From Lederbergia sp. NSJ-179 (GTDB lineage: Bacteria > Bacillota > Bacilli > Bacillales > Bacillaceae_C), in contig NZ_JALIFP010000030.1 of assembly GCF_022867885.1 (NCBI RefSeq), forward strand, positions 1-51,578: 51,578 nt of DNA, given 5' to 3'. The notes below the pieces were generated by a model. It worked only from the letters and a program-made list of their open reading frames with translations, was not told the DNA's origin and ran no database searches. Positions 41,783 to 50,998 of this stretch are shown piece after piece; within the stretch, counting starts at the first letter, position 1, and every line of letters begins with the position of its first letter. A program made the position numbers and the translations under genes.

Positions 41783-42063
41783 TTGCTCTTACTCCTTTCA
41801 GTTCATTCACATTACTTAGGATGTTAACTTTGCGGATTTTTAAAATAGAAATTTAAGGATGAAAATGAACGAATGGAGAATAAAACGGATCAAATAGTAA
41901 AGAAAATGAAGAGTGACAGGGAAAAAAACATTGTTCTTAGCCATGCGAAATAGAGGAATGCAGACTAAGATCGCCACGTCCGCTTGTCTTCGTCTGCATC
42001 ATCTACTTCCTATTGACCTACATTCCCATTGAATGAAATTTAACACAGGATAGAGCTTCGAAA

Positions 42064-42555
42064 TTAATTCATGTCCAAAGCTTTTTTAGCGTTTTTCAGG
42101 TCATTATTCAATAATGCCTCCAGATCATAAGCTGGATAAAGACCTTTTTTATACATATAATTAAAAATCCTTTCATGACATTGAATCGCTCTTAAAAGCT
42201 GATTGGTCAATGTTTTCCTTACTATCGGTGTGGCTGTTTCTGTAATGGCAACAGCGTAACTCCGTACTAATGTTTTGCTGAATGTAAGCAATTCTCCCGA
42301 ATAAAATCCGATATCTTGACGATCTAGCTCCTCCCTGCTTGAGGAAACAGGGGCAGACGGATAAAATCGAATCAATTCGTTTAGGTTCAGCTCCGTGTCT
42401 GCAATTGCTTTTTTGTAGATTTTTTGCAACTCGGAATCATCTATTTTCCCAACTGACTTTTTAAGTTTCATTAATCCGCTTGATTGAGCTGCTGTCAATT
42501 CATGAATTTCCAATGTTTCATGCCAAGCAAGCGTTTTTCTTTCTTCTAAAGACAT
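42064..42555 (-). CDS. CotF-type spore coat protein
   Basis: ATG 42555 (MSLEERKTLAWHETLEIHEL) is preferred, as GGAGG lies 9 bases upstream. The 163-residue protein shows the CotF-family pattern with AAQSSGLMKLKKSVGKIDDS, ELNLNELIRFYPSAP and a four-helix, ferritin-like arrangement. The family includes coat proteins assembled on the spore surface and related DUF3231-like helical proteins. It lies 250 bases from another sporulation gene. Confidence 0.7.
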   Translation of the reverse strand: MSLEERKTLAWHETLEIHELTAAQSSGLMKLKKSVGKIDDSELQKIYKKAIADTELNLNELIRFYPSAPVSSSREELDRQDIGFYSGELLTFSKTLVRSYAVAITETATPIVRKTLTNQLLRAIQCHERIFNYMYKKGLYPAYDLEALLNNDLKNAKKALDMN

Positions 42556-42812
42556 TCTCCATACCTCCATTTTTTAGGCTCTGCCATCACCTTATTCAAG
42601 TCGAATGAAATTGGTTATTCCACCTAGCCAATTTGGGCTTAACTTTGTAAAAAGTCAAAAAATTCGATGTTTTTTAATAAATTAGAAGGGTTCAATATTT
42701 TGGTTCATTTATATATTTTTATAAGGGAAATCATTCTTTAGGCATTTGTCCTTCCGCCTTTATTATTTTTACATATGGTAATACTGTAAGATTTTTAGGA
42801 GGTGTTGGTTAA

Positions 42813-42935
42813 ATGTCTGAGGGATTCGGATTTGGCGGAGGTTTCGCGCTAATCGTTGTTTTGTTTATCCTCTTAATTATTGTTGGAGCCGGTGGTTTTG
42901 CCGGTGGATATGGTGGTTATGGTGGATATTATTAA
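42813..42935 (+). CDS. YjcZ-family sporulation protein (40 residues)
   Basis: AGGAGGTG precedes ATG 42813. The peptide starts MSEGFGFGGGFALIVVLFIL and ends in GGYGGYGGYY, with one membrane helix in the middle. This is the YjcZ/SscA type: tiny Gly/Tyr-rich membrane proteins of the spore. It is followed by a strong terminator. Confidence 0.92.
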   Translation: MSEGFGFGGGFALIVVLFILLIIVGAGGFAGGYGGYGGYY

Positions 42936-42951
42936 AAAACTTAAGCAGGCA

Positions 42952-42987
42952 AAACCCGGAATGGAAAACCATCCCGGGTTTTTGTTT
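42952..42987 (+). terminator. Terminator of the YjcZ gene
   Basis: AAACCCGGAATGG pairs with CCATCCCGGGTTT, with a small imperfection and a run of T after it. Confidence 0.85.
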
Positions 42988-43012
42988 TTGACGCCCATAG
43001 GATGTGGGACAG

Positions 43013-43044
43013 AACGGCGTTGCGATTAATATCGCAACGCCGTT
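43013..43044. terminator. Perfect GC-rich hairpin between convergent genes
   Basis: AACGGCGTTGCGAT and ATCGCAACGCCGTT form a 14-base perfect stem with a 4-base loop. There is only a weak T-run, so it may be a terminator for the small gene at 43068 or another structural element. Confidence 0.55.
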
Positions 43045-43067
43045 TATCCCCATAAAACGGGGCTTTC

Positions 43068-43250
43068 TTATTGCATGTTTGTGAGTGAAGATGCTTGGTT
43101 TTGTTGGTTACTTCCACCTTGTTGATTCATACCGGATAATTGGGGAATCATATTTTGCAGTTGACCTCCGCGTCCGGTCATCATGCTATAAGCAGCAGCT
43201 CCAATTCCTACGGAAGCAATAATGGGCAGAACTTGTATATTCCTTTTCAT
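43068..43250 (-). CDS. Small DUF3918/YrzQ-like protein
   Basis: ATG 43250 follows AAAGGATG; the frame is open further up, but that part lies inside a mobile repeat. The 60-residue protein has a basic start, one hydrophobic stretch (VLPIIASVGIGAAAYSMM) and a Gln/Asn-rich end (SGMNQQGGSNQQNQASS). Size and layout fit the YrzQ/DUF3918 group of small Bacillus proteins; identification is tentative. Confidence 0.5.
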   Translation of the reverse strand: MKRNIQVLPIIASVGIGAAAYSMMTGRGGQLQNMIPQLSGMNQQGGSNQQNQASSLTNMQ

Positions 43251-43292
43251 TCTAATATCATCCTTTCTTTTGCTTAAGCCTTTATAGTGCGT

Positions 43293-43436
43293 GTTCAAAA
43301 AGGAGGATAAAAAGGACCAAGAAGTTCGAGGCGACGTCGTTTCGAGCAGCAGAATGTATGCTTTTAAATACATGAGCAGCGGAGAAACAAGCCAACGAAG
43401 AAATTCGCTTATGTCTTTTTACCGGACTTTTTGAAC
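43293..43436. mobile_element. MITE-like repeat, copy 1 (144 bp)
   Basis: It begins GTTCAAAAAGGAGGATAAAA and ends in the inverted complement, starting GTTCAAAAAGTCCGGTAAAA on the other strand, so it has about 20-bp imperfect terminal inverted repeats. The inside shares AAGAAGTTC.AGGCG and TGAGCAGCGGAGAAACAAGC with copy 2 (50785-50986). Here the centre is a short hairpin ATGTAT/ATACAT. It encodes no protein. It lies directly upstream of the small gene start. Confidence 0.8.
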
Positions 43437-43522
43437 ATCATCTTATAGTATTGTCCCTTTTCCTTAAGTCTTACCTAGCAGTATTAACCAATCGATTTAG
43501 AGTAAGGAAGAGGATAGTATGA

Positions 43523-43777
43523 TTTTTTATCCCAAGAGAACACTATACCTATGTAGACAAAGAGGAGCAAGAAATCAATGGCCCTCCAAGATATTTAACG
43601 ACTGATTGGGAAGCTGCCCGGGAATCGGTAAAAAAGCTAGCCGCTTTAAACCCAACTGCAGCAATTGTCGGTCATGGGATGCCCATGAAGGGTGAAATAC
43701 TAATGCAAAGTTTAAATAAATTGGTCAATGAATTTGATCAACTGGCCATTCCCGATTATGGAAAGTATGTCAATTGA
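43523..43777 (+). pseudogene. MBL-fold hydrolase gene fragment, C-terminal end
   Basis: The frame reads PREHYTYVDKEEQEINGPPR, then DWEAARESVKKLAALNPTAA and ends IVGHGMPMKGEIL...YGKYVN. This is the C-terminal part of a metallo-beta-lactamase-fold protein (typical VGHGxPM). The N-terminal metal motif HxHxDH is absent, and a stop codon directly precedes it. It is a remnant between a repeat and the aconitase gene. Confidence 0.8.
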
Positions 43778-43842
43778 TCTATTTTTGGCTGTTAAGAACG
43801 GTTAACAGTTAAAAATGGATGAAATGATAAGGAGGATAAATC

Positions 43843-45819
43843 ATGGCACTCACGCTTACACAAAAATTGATTCAATCACATCTTGTTTCTGGAGAAATGA
43901 CCCCAGGAACGGAGATTGGCCTAAAAATCGACCAAACGCTCACCCAAGATGCAACAGGTACTATGGTGATGCTGGAGTTAGAAGCAATGGGAATTGAACG
44001 AGCAAAGACCGAGGCTTCTGCCCAATATGTCGATCATAATTTAATCCAAGTAGATAATAAGAACGCAGATGATCATTTATTTTTACAAAGTGCAACGAAA
44101 CGTTTTGGGATCTATTATAGCCGGCCTGGTAATGGTGTTAGTCATCCTGTTCATATGCAAAGACTAGCGAAGCCAGGAAAAACGCTTTTAGGCTCTGATA
44201 GTCATACCTGCGCGAATGGCTGTATGGGAATGCTGGCAATGGGTGCAGGTGGTATGGATGTCGCCTTAGCGATTGCTGGGGAACCCTTTTATGTCAAAAT
44301 GCCACAAGTTTGGGGAGTAAAGCTAACGGGAAAACTATCTGATTGGGTCAGTGCTAAGGACGTTATTTTCGAATTACTGCGCCGTTATGATGTCAAAGGT
44401 GGAGTTGGAAAAGTCATTGAATATTATGGTCCTGGTGTGCAAACATTGTCGGCAATGGACCGCCACGTCATAGCCAATATGGGGGCTGAATTAGGAGCGA
44501 CAGGCACGGTCTTTCCATCCGATTCAGAAATTAAACGTTTTTTAAAAGAACAAGGAAGAGAGGAAGATTGGGTCGAATTAATGGCGGATGAAGGGGCAAC
44601 GTATAACCTGCAGGAAGAAATTAATCTTTCAACATTAGAACCTTTAATTGCGAAACCGTCAAGCCCTGGGAATGTTGTTCCTGTTTCAGAAGTGACAGGT
44701 ACGCCTATTTATCAATCTTACATCGGCTCTTCTGCGAACCCTGGATTTCGGGATTTTGCGATTGCCGCTGAGATGGTAAAGGAAAAGCAAGTAGCGCAAG
44801 GAATTTCCTTTGATATTAACCCAACATCCCGGCAAATGTTAACAGATTTGGTAAAAGAGAGCCATATTGCCAGTTTATTACAAGCTGGCGCAAGATTACA
44901 TCAAGCGGGCTGTAATGGTTGTATTGGGATGGGACAAGCCCCCGCCACTGGAAGGAACAGTTTGCGAACAACTCCGCGAAACTTTCCAGGTCGTTCAGGC
45001 ACAAGAGAGGATAGTGTTTTTCTGTGTAGCCCGGAAACAGCTGCAGCATCTGCGATAACAGGTGTGATTACGGACCCAAGAACATTGGATATTCCCTATC
45101 CAAAGATTCGTGAACCCAAAAATCCTACCGTTGATATCTCTCTATTGGATCACCCTCTCCCGCCTGAAGAAGCTAAGAAGGTGGAATTATATAAAGGACC
45201 AAATATTGCCTCCATTCCCGCAATGGATGCCCTGCCAGACCAAATGGAACTCCCTGTTCTTTTAAAAATGGGAGATAATATTTCAACAGACGAAATCTTA
45301 GCAGGTGGAGCAAGAGTCCTGCCCTATCGCAGCAATCTTCCGGAAATCAGTAAATTTACTTTTGAAATTATTGACCAAAGCTATTATACGCGTGCGAAGG
45401 AATTAGTGGATCATAGTGGACATGCGATTATAGGTGGGTTCAATTATGGACAAGGCTCCAGTCGTGAACATGCAGCGCTTGCGCCTCGCTATCTAGGATT
45501 ACGAGTGGCCTTGGTCAAAGATTTCGCCCGTATTCATTGGCAAAATCTCGTGAATTTCGGCATTTTGCCCTTAACCTTTTCCCAACCAAATGACTATGAA
45601 CTACTGCAACAGGGCGATATTCTTGAACTGAATGGATTACATGAAAAGCTGCAACAAGGCAATGAATTCACGATTGAGGTGAAGGGAAGAACAGAGAAGA
45701 TCCTTGTCAGTCACTCCCTTTCCAAGCGACAACTTGAAGTGATGTTGCAAGGAGGTATTATTAACTGGGTAAAGGAAAGACATAAAGAGGATGTTCAAAA
45801 AGTAAGGATCAAAGGCTAA
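43843..45819 (+). CDS. Aconitate hydratase (short, about 650-residue type)
   Basis: The 658-residue protein has the iron-sulfur ligands Cys in LLGSDSHTCANGCMGMLAMG and two in AGCNGCIGMGQAPATGRNSL, then SREHAALAPRYLGLRVALVK with the swivelling domain motif GGFNYGQGSSREH. It resembles the bacterial/archaeal ~640-residue aconitases rather than the 900-residue AcnA/CitB used by B. subtilis for the TCA cycle. It may be a second aconitase or serve a related hydro-lyase reaction. AAGGAGG precedes the ATG. A small zinc-finger gene follows. Confidence 0.88.
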   Translation: MALTLTQKLIQSHLVSGEMTPGTEIGLKIDQTLTQDATGTMVMLELEAMGIERAKTEASAQYVDHNLIQVDNKNADDHLFLQSATKRFGIYYSRPGNGVSHPVHMQRLAKPGKTLLGSDSHTCANGCMGMLAMGAGGMDVALAIAGEPFYVKMPQVWGVKLTGKLSDWVSAKDVIFELLRRYDVKGGVGKVIEYYGPGVQTLSAMDRHVIANMGAELGATGTVFPSDSEIKRFLKEQGREEDWVELMADEGATYNLQEEINLSTLEPLIAKPSSPGNVVPVSEVTGTPIYQSYIGSSANPGFRDFAIAAEMVKEKQVAQGISFDINPTSRQMLTDLVKESHIASLLQAGARLHQAGCNGCIGMGQAPATGRNSLRTTPRNFPGRSGTREDSVFLCSPETAAASAITGVITDPRTLDIPYPKIREPKNPTVDISLLDHPLPPEEAKKVELYKGPNIASIPAMDALPDQMELPVLLKMGDNISTDEILAGGARVLPYRSNLPEISKFTFEIIDQSYYTRAKELVDHSGHAIIGGFNYGQGSSREHAALAPRYLGLRVALVKDFARIHWQNLVNFGILPLTFSQPNDYELLQQGDILELNGLHEKLQQGNEFTIEVKGRTEKILVSHSLSKRQLEVMLQGGIINWVKERHKEDVQKVRIKG

Positions 45820-45895
45820 ATTCGCGACAACAATCGCCACGCCTTTGTGACCTGCGTCCCGCAGGACTCAAATTGATTAGATTGGAGGGTTCCTG

Positions 45896-46072
45896 ATGGT
45901 TGATAGAGAATTAACCTGTAAAGCTTGTGAAGGAACAGGTATGTTGGCTGATGATGAAGGCTGGCAATACAATTGCAGTGTTTGTCGAGGGAAAGGTGTT
46001 TTGTCACCAAATGAGACGAATCAATCTGCCGAAATTATGTCTGTTGATGACAATAACCGATTATTGGATTAA
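45896..46072 (+). CDS. 58-residue DnaJ-type zinc-finger protein
   Basis: GGAGG precedes ATG 45896. The peptide has two CxxCxGxG-type knuckles, LTCKACEGTGM and YNCSVCRGKGVL, enough for one zinc site, followed by an acidic tail. Such small proteins (as YuiA-like types of Bacillus) have no known function. It is 76 bases after the aconitase stop and may belong to the same transcript. Confidence 0.75.
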   Translation: MVDRELTCKACEGTGMLADDEGWQYNCSVCRGKGVLSPNETNQSAEIMSVDDNNRLLD

Positions 46073-46156
46073 GATGGGAAGAACGGCGTGGGACTGTCGC
46101 CACACCGTTCTGACCTACATCCTATTGCTTGTCCCATAAGAACCTGGTTGACCAGT

Positions 46157-47680
46157 CTATACATTTCCTGCAGGAAGTTTGATTTGGACACATGTGCCCT
46201 TTCCCTCTTCGCTTGTAAAATGAATGGTCCCATTATGATCTTCAATAATTTTGTAACTAATCATTAATCCTAAGCCGGTTCCTTTTTCCTTATCTGTATA
46301 AAAAGGTTCTCTTAACCTCTTTAAGCCTTCTTCAGAAATCCCCTTCCCATTATCAATAATATCCAAGGCAATATAGTCATTGGAATAATAAGTTTTTATA
46401 CATATATTTCCACCAGCCGGCATCGCTTCAATCGCATTTTTTATTAAATTAATCAAAACCTGCTTAACCTGTTTCGATTCACAAAATACTGGTGGTAAAG
46501 GAGATAATTTCCTTTTTAACATAACATTATGAATAATGGCCTCTGAATTCATAAAAGAGATGACCTCTAATATAATTTTATTTAAATTTTCCCTTTTTAG
46601 GCAAATCTCTGTTTGCGGCTTAGCCAGTAGTAGGATTTCCCCCATGATAAATTCAATCCGTTCAAGTTCAGATAAAATAATACCACTATATTCACTTTTA
46701 GTCTCTTCTGATAATAATTGAACAAACCCTTTAATCGCTGTTAACGGATTTTTAATTTCATGAGCAATTCCAGCCGCCATTTGACCAATGGCCCCTAACT
46801 GATCAAGCTGTTTAATTTGATCTGTTTTTTCTTTTAGCTCTGTAATATCTCGCAATATGCTAATATGCCTTTTTACGGAGCCATCTTTTTCGAGTATGGG
46901 GGTAATTTCCAGTAAATACCAACATGATTTATTGGTCATACGATCGAATGCTTTAAATTCCAATGTTCTATGCGAACTATCTGTACTTTTAAAAAAACGA
47001 TATATTTCCTCCCAATTTTTTATATCAAACCTTTTATATAGAAAGGAGGGATCCTCATATAATGATTCCAGTTTAATCCCTAATTTTCTTTCAAAGGCAA
47101 GAGTTGCAAAAAGGAGTTTGTCATTTTCTACATCAAATAGAATAATTAATTCATCGATATACTTTGTAATATCAAGCAGCATATTTTCATCTGTTTCCAT
47201 TGTCTCATTTTGCATTTCAATCAATGTCTTATATTCATCAATTTCACTCTGATCTTTAATCATAACCAATATTCCTTTAATTTCTTCTGAATCAGAAAAC
47301 ACAGGGGAAATGGTTAATTTTGCGGGAAACATTTTATCGCCATTTTTCCTTTTTCGTAAAAGCTGTTGATAGATAATCTTTTCTCCATTTAATATTTTTT
47401 GTACAATTTTATAGAATTCATGTTGCACATTTTTAAAAGGAAATGGTAAAGGTTTTCCTAGCATATCAGTTTGCGTACATTCAAACATTTTTTCAAAAGC
47501 CGGGTTAATAGAAAGTATACGACCATTGAAATCTAGGATAACTAAAGCATCTTCATAATGATCAAAAAAAGTGTGACGCCATGAAATAGCAGGACGCCTA
47601 TCCATACATTTAGAACTAGCAACGGATAAGTCTACTGTTTGTGTCAAACATCCAAATTTTTCCAATGTCACATGCTCCAA
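46157..47680 (-). CDS. PAS-domain sensor histidine kinase (sporulation-kinase-like)
   Basis: The 507-residue protein has a PAS domain (DALVILDFNGRILSINPAFE), a further PAS/PAC-like part ending HISILRDITELKEKTDQI, the phospho-accepting HisKA box IAHEIKNPLTAIKGFVQLLS and an HATPase with LINLIKNAIEAMPAGG, DNGKGISEEG and GTGLGLMISYKII. It has no membrane segment, so it acts in the cytoplasm like KinA/KinE. No response regulator gene is next to it, so it probably feeds the Spo0 phosphorelay or a distant partner. Start TTG 47680 follows GAGGGGTG. Confidence 0.92.
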   Translation of the reverse strand: MEHVTLEKFGCLTQTVDLSVASSKCMDRRPAISWRHTFFDHYEDALVILDFNGRILSINPAFEKMFECTQTDMLGKPLPFPFKNVQHEFYKIVQKILNGEKIIYQQLLRKRKNGDKMFPAKLTISPVFSDSEEIKGILVMIKDQSEIDEYKTLIEMQNETMETDENMLLDITKYIDELIILFDVENDKLLFATLAFERKLGIKLESLYEDPSFLYKRFDIKNWEEIYRFFKSTDSSHRTLEFKAFDRMTNKSCWYLLEITPILEKDGSVKRHISILRDITELKEKTDQIKQLDQLGAIGQMAAGIAHEIKNPLTAIKGFVQLLSEETKSEYSGIILSELERIEFIMGEILLLAKPQTEICLKRENLNKIILEVISFMNSEAIIHNVMLKRKLSPLPPVFCESKQVKQVLINLIKNAIEAMPAGGNICIKTYYSNDYIALDIIDNGKGISEEGLKRLREPFYTDKEKGTGLGLMISYKIIEDHNGTIHFTSEEGKGTCVQIKLPAGNV

Positions 47681-47956
47681 ACTTTCATCACCCCTCTTCT
47701 GATACCTCTTTTTGAAAGCGTTTCACCTTAACATTACTAGTTTATCAAAATAGCAAAGAAAACGTAATGTTTTTTTAACCCATTTTAAAAAAGTTATGGT
47801 TTTTTCTATTCACTTGTGTTGTGAAGCCTCTGCTGTATTCCTTATGAACGGAACCAAAAAGAGGGATAATTTAAAAAAGGATTTATTCTAGACTTCTCTC
47901 CTTCATCCATTCTTACCCATTTTGGGGAGATTTCCATTTTCCCCTCCAAACATTTT

Positions 47957-48775
47957 TTATAACGGGGTAAGGACCATTTTCTTCTGCTTAAAATAAGCCC
48001 AGTCTTTAAAGCCGATTTCTTTTAATCTACGGCGAACTTCTTCCATCTCATCTCCCACTCTTTCAGGATCATGGGCATCCGATCCAAATGTCACTTTGAC
48101 TCCGAAGTGAAGAGCTTTTTCTAAGATTTCATCTGAAGGGTACCATCCACCACAATCTTTTGTCTTACCAGAGGTGTTGATTTCAATCGCTATAGGATGT
48201 TCTCCTATTATTTTTAGTGCATGTTCCACTGTATCTGTCTCAACCTTTGAAAAGTCCGGGTAAAATCCTTTCATGGCATCTATATGACCTAAAATTTGAA
48301 ATAGTCCACTTTTTGCCGATTGAGCAATTAGATCATAATATCGATCCTTTGTTTGCTTAATCTCTGCGTTTGTCAAACCACCCCAGCGGTTTCGGTCAAA
48401 AATATTAACCCTGTCCACATGGTGAACAGACCCAATAATATAATCAAACGGATATTGCTCATACTGCCTGCGATATAATTCAATATGTTCGGGAAAAAAA
48501 TCAGATTCAACACCTAATAATACGTCAATTTTCCCTTTATATTCCTCTTTTAATGATAGAACTTCCTTCACATAATCTCCAAAACCGCTTTTTGCCATGG
48601 CAATACCGGGATGTAACTGGTCTTCTTCGCTGGCGAAATAAGGAGAATGATCAGAAATGCCAATCATATTCAACCCACCCGCAATGGCGGCTTCAATATA
48701 GTCCCTTATTTTTGCTCTTGCGTGACCACATCGATCATGATGTGTATGGAAATCAAACTTCAAATCAGTACTCAT
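47957..48775 (-). CDS. hisJ: PHP-type histidinol-phosphatase
   Basis: ATG 48775 (AAAGGATGG upstream) gives 272 residues; the frame is open further. Metal ligands lie in FDFHTHHDRCGHA, MIGISDHSPYF, YIIGSVHHVD, LGHIDAMKGFYP and VTFGSDAHDPERVG. It removes phosphate from histidinol phosphate in histidine biosynthesis. Other PHP phosphatases remain possible, as there are no his genes nearby. Confidence 0.88.
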   Translation of the reverse strand: MSTDLKFDFHTHHDRCGHARAKIRDYIEAAIAGGLNMIGISDHSPYFASEEDQLHPGIAMAKSGFGDYVKEVLSLKEEYKGKIDVLLGVESDFFPEHIELYRRQYEQYPFDYIIGSVHHVDRVNIFDRNRWGGLTNAEIKQTKDRYYDLIAQSAKSGLFQILGHIDAMKGFYPDFSKVETDTVEHALKIIGEHPIAIEINTSGKTKDCGGWYPSDEILEKALHFGVKVTFGSDAHDPERVGDEMEEVRRRLKEIGFKDWAYFKQKKMVLTPL

Positions 48776-48896
48776 ATCATCCATCCTTTTTTTGCTGATA
48801 TATATAGTTACGTCATAAAAGGAGTAAAAACCTCCCTTTATGAAAAATATATTAAAATAAATGGTTATTTTATCCATTTTTTATGCTTTTCTTTCC

Positions 48897-48927
48897 AAGA
48901 AAAAACACACTGGGCAATCCAGTGTGT
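48897..48927 (-). terminator. Terminator behind the substrate-binding protein gene
   Basis: ACACACTGG-GCAAT-CCAGTGTGT forms a perfect 9-base stem with TTTTTT after it on the minus strand. Confidence 0.85.
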
Positions 48928-48941
48928 CAATCAACAGCTAA

Positions 48942-50750
48942 TTATTTACTTTCTCGATATTTATTTAAAAATTCTTTTGCTTTTTCACTGTCTGCTTTTA
49001 ATTCATTTCCTGTTTTCACAAGCGGGCTAACAGTGGAAACAGCTTTAATTTTATTTCCTTGGTAAAAGTCAAGAATTTCATCTTGATTAATGGAATAAAG
49101 CACAGCTTTTCTTAAATCATCACTTTTCGCTACTTCTCTGTTTTTTGTGTTAAATAGCAAATATGTGACAGCATTACTTTCTATCGTTTGTAATTGTAAT
49201 TTATCATCATTTTCAACCACATCATATTTCGTTTCAGGAATACCGTAATACACATAAATCTCGCCGTTTCTTAAAGCGGATAATGTACTATCTGGATCAC
49301 TAATAAAGCGAACTTGCACGGTGTTTATATGTGGTTCATGATCGGTCCCTTTCATATAGCCCGGATTTTTATAAAAGACGGCTTCATAGTCATTTTTATA
49401 CGATAAAATATAGGGACCACTTGCATACAAGTGATTGTCGTAATTGCTGCCTTCTGTGACAGTACTTTGGTCACCATAAGCTATATCTTTCTTTGGATCG
49501 TAGGATTCAACATCATACGTATTAATCCTTTCGACTTGATCCTTCGACACAATTCCGGCTGATTGGTGAGCTAAATAGTTCAGAACTTGAGGAAACGGTT
49601 CTGTTGTTGTGATTTTAACAACTTGGTATTTTCCTTCTTTATTATTGACCTTTGTTTTATCCGCAACAAGCTCTGAAATTTTTGTATCTAATCCATCTTC
49701 TAAAGCTTCTCTTACTGTGGCATCACTATTCGCCTGCTTTGTCTTTTCTAGCTCCGAAACGTCTGTAACGATATCTACATCTTTAATATGTTCATGTAAA
49801 CTATACGTTCTGTGATCAGGAACAGAATTTTTATCCTTTGCCCGATTTAAGGAGAAAACAACATCTTCTGCTCCAACCCGTTCTCCTGTATCTTCCGCTT
49901 TTTTATCGGTAATTTTGGCAAAGTTAATATTATCACGGAGAATGAAATAATAATCGGAATTTCCATCAGCAATACTATTATTATAAGATAGTGAACCTTC
50001 TGATGTAATTTGGTCGTCATCCGTTAAGTTTACAATCCGTACATACATATTCGTATTCAACATATTAATGGAGCCATCATTCCCTTTAATCGGATCAAGA
50101 GAAGTCAGCGTTGCGCTAGATTGCGACAAGATGAAAGGAGCAGTATCCCGTTTCGATGTGTCGTTAAAATCTATATCTTCCCATGCTAATGAACGTGATT
50201 TCGAAAGTCTGACTGAATCAGGATTTAATACATCTTTATTCAATGCCTGCGTTTTATAAGAGCTATAAAGTGGTGCAATATAGGCTTTATCAAACACAAG
50301 TCTTTGCTCTAAATCCTTGTATGTTTTTTGATATTCCTCAGGTGTTTCTGTAGCGGCCTTATCAATTAATTTATCAATTTCTTCATCCGCAAGAATACTG
50401 TAATCGCCACCTGTTTTAAACAAAGAGCGAACGGCATAATCTGGGTTTCCTGTCACCGTTGTCCAGCTTGACAAGGCTACATCAAAATTCCCGGCATCTT
50501 CTTGTGCTTTAAAGCTACCATAATCTGGTTGAATATTAAGCTTTACCTTAAAGCCGTTTTTGACGAGCTGGTCACGGACAATATTCATATCGTCCTCTCC
50601 ATCGCTCGTTCCAAGAATTTCAATTTCAACGGCTGACTGGTCTCCTCCCGATTTAGCCCCTGATTCTTTTTCGTTTTTCGATTTTGTATTGACACAACCT
50701 GCTGCTACAAGCACAAAAGCAAGCAAAATTACTAAAAATCGCTTTTTCAT
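48942..50750 (-). CDS. Oligopeptide-binding lipoprotein (SBP family 5), circularly permuted
   Basis: The 602-residue protein has a lipoprotein signal (VLVAAGC, Cys 19). Residues about 41-200 correspond to what is normally the C-terminal part of OppA/DppE proteins: IQ-type VRDQLVKNGFKVKLNIQPDY, then FDVALSSWTTVTGNPDYAVR and EIDKLIDKAATETPEEYQKT. From about residue 205 the normal N-terminal lobe begins (TLTSLDPIKGNDGSINMLNT) and the protein ends with the central part DLRKAVLYSINQDEILDFYQ, then ADSEKAKEFLNKYR. The order is permuted at the domain level. It should still bind peptides or similar ligands. The permease genes are partly lost. Confidence 0.88.
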   Translation of the reverse strand: MKKRFLVILLAFVLVAAGCVNTKSKNEKESGAKSGGDQSAVEIEILGTSDGEDDMNIVRDQLVKNGFKVKLNIQPDYGSFKAQEDAGNFDVALSSWTTVTGNPDYAVRSLFKTGGDYSILADEEIDKLIDKAATETPEEYQKTYKDLEQRLVFDKAYIAPLYSSYKTQALNKDVLNPDSVRLSKSRSLAWEDIDFNDTSKRDTAPFILSQSSATLTSLDPIKGNDGSINMLNTNMYVRIVNLTDDDQITSEGSLSYNNSIADGNSDYYFILRDNINFAKITDKKAEDTGERVGAEDVVFSLNRAKDKNSVPDHRTYSLHEHIKDVDIVTDVSELEKTKQANSDATVREALEDGLDTKISELVADKTKVNNKEGKYQVVKITTTEPFPQVLNYLAHQSAGIVSKDQVERINTYDVESYDPKKDIAYGDQSTVTEGSNYDNHLYASGPYILSYKNDYEAVFYKNPGYMKGTDHEPHINTVQVRFISDPDSTLSALRNGEIYVYYGIPETKYDVVENDDKLQLQTIESNAVTYLLFNTKNREVAKSDDLRKAVLYSINQDEILDFYQGNKIKAVSTVSPLVKTGNELKADSEKAKEFLNKYRESK

Positions 50751-50784
50751 TTTCTTTTCCTCCGCATCTATTTTTTAAATGTGT

Positions 50785-50986
50785 GTTCAAAAAGGAGGAT
50801 AAAAAGGACCAAGAAGTTCAAGGCGGCGCAGTTTCGAGCAGCGGACTTGCACAGGATGTGCTGACTTCTGCGTTGCCCACAGGACGTGGGCGGTTTTAGC
50901 AGAAGATCCCTATCCTAATACATGAGCAGCGGAGAAACAAGCCAACGAAGAAATTCGCAGTGTCATTTTTACCGGACTTTTTGAAC
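50785..50986. mobile_element. MITE-like repeat, copy 2 (202 bp, with insert)
   Basis: It has the same ends as copy 1 (43293-43436) but a 60-base longer centre. The extra part forms nested stems: GCAC/GTGC (around TGCACAGGATGTGC), CTTCTGC/GCAGAAG enclosing GCCCAC-AGGAC-GTGGGC. Copy 1 has only a small hairpin in this place. It lies between the oppC remnant and the substrate-binding gene. Confidence 0.8.
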
Positions 50987-50998
50987 ATCCTCTGCAAA

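Noticed and set aside
41068-42063. Repeat family around CGCATGTCTGCGTCAGCATG and CGCCACGTCCGCTTGTC
   Set aside because: The two stretches share only a general resemblance to Bacillaceae intergenic repeats; no alignment good enough to call copies within the window.
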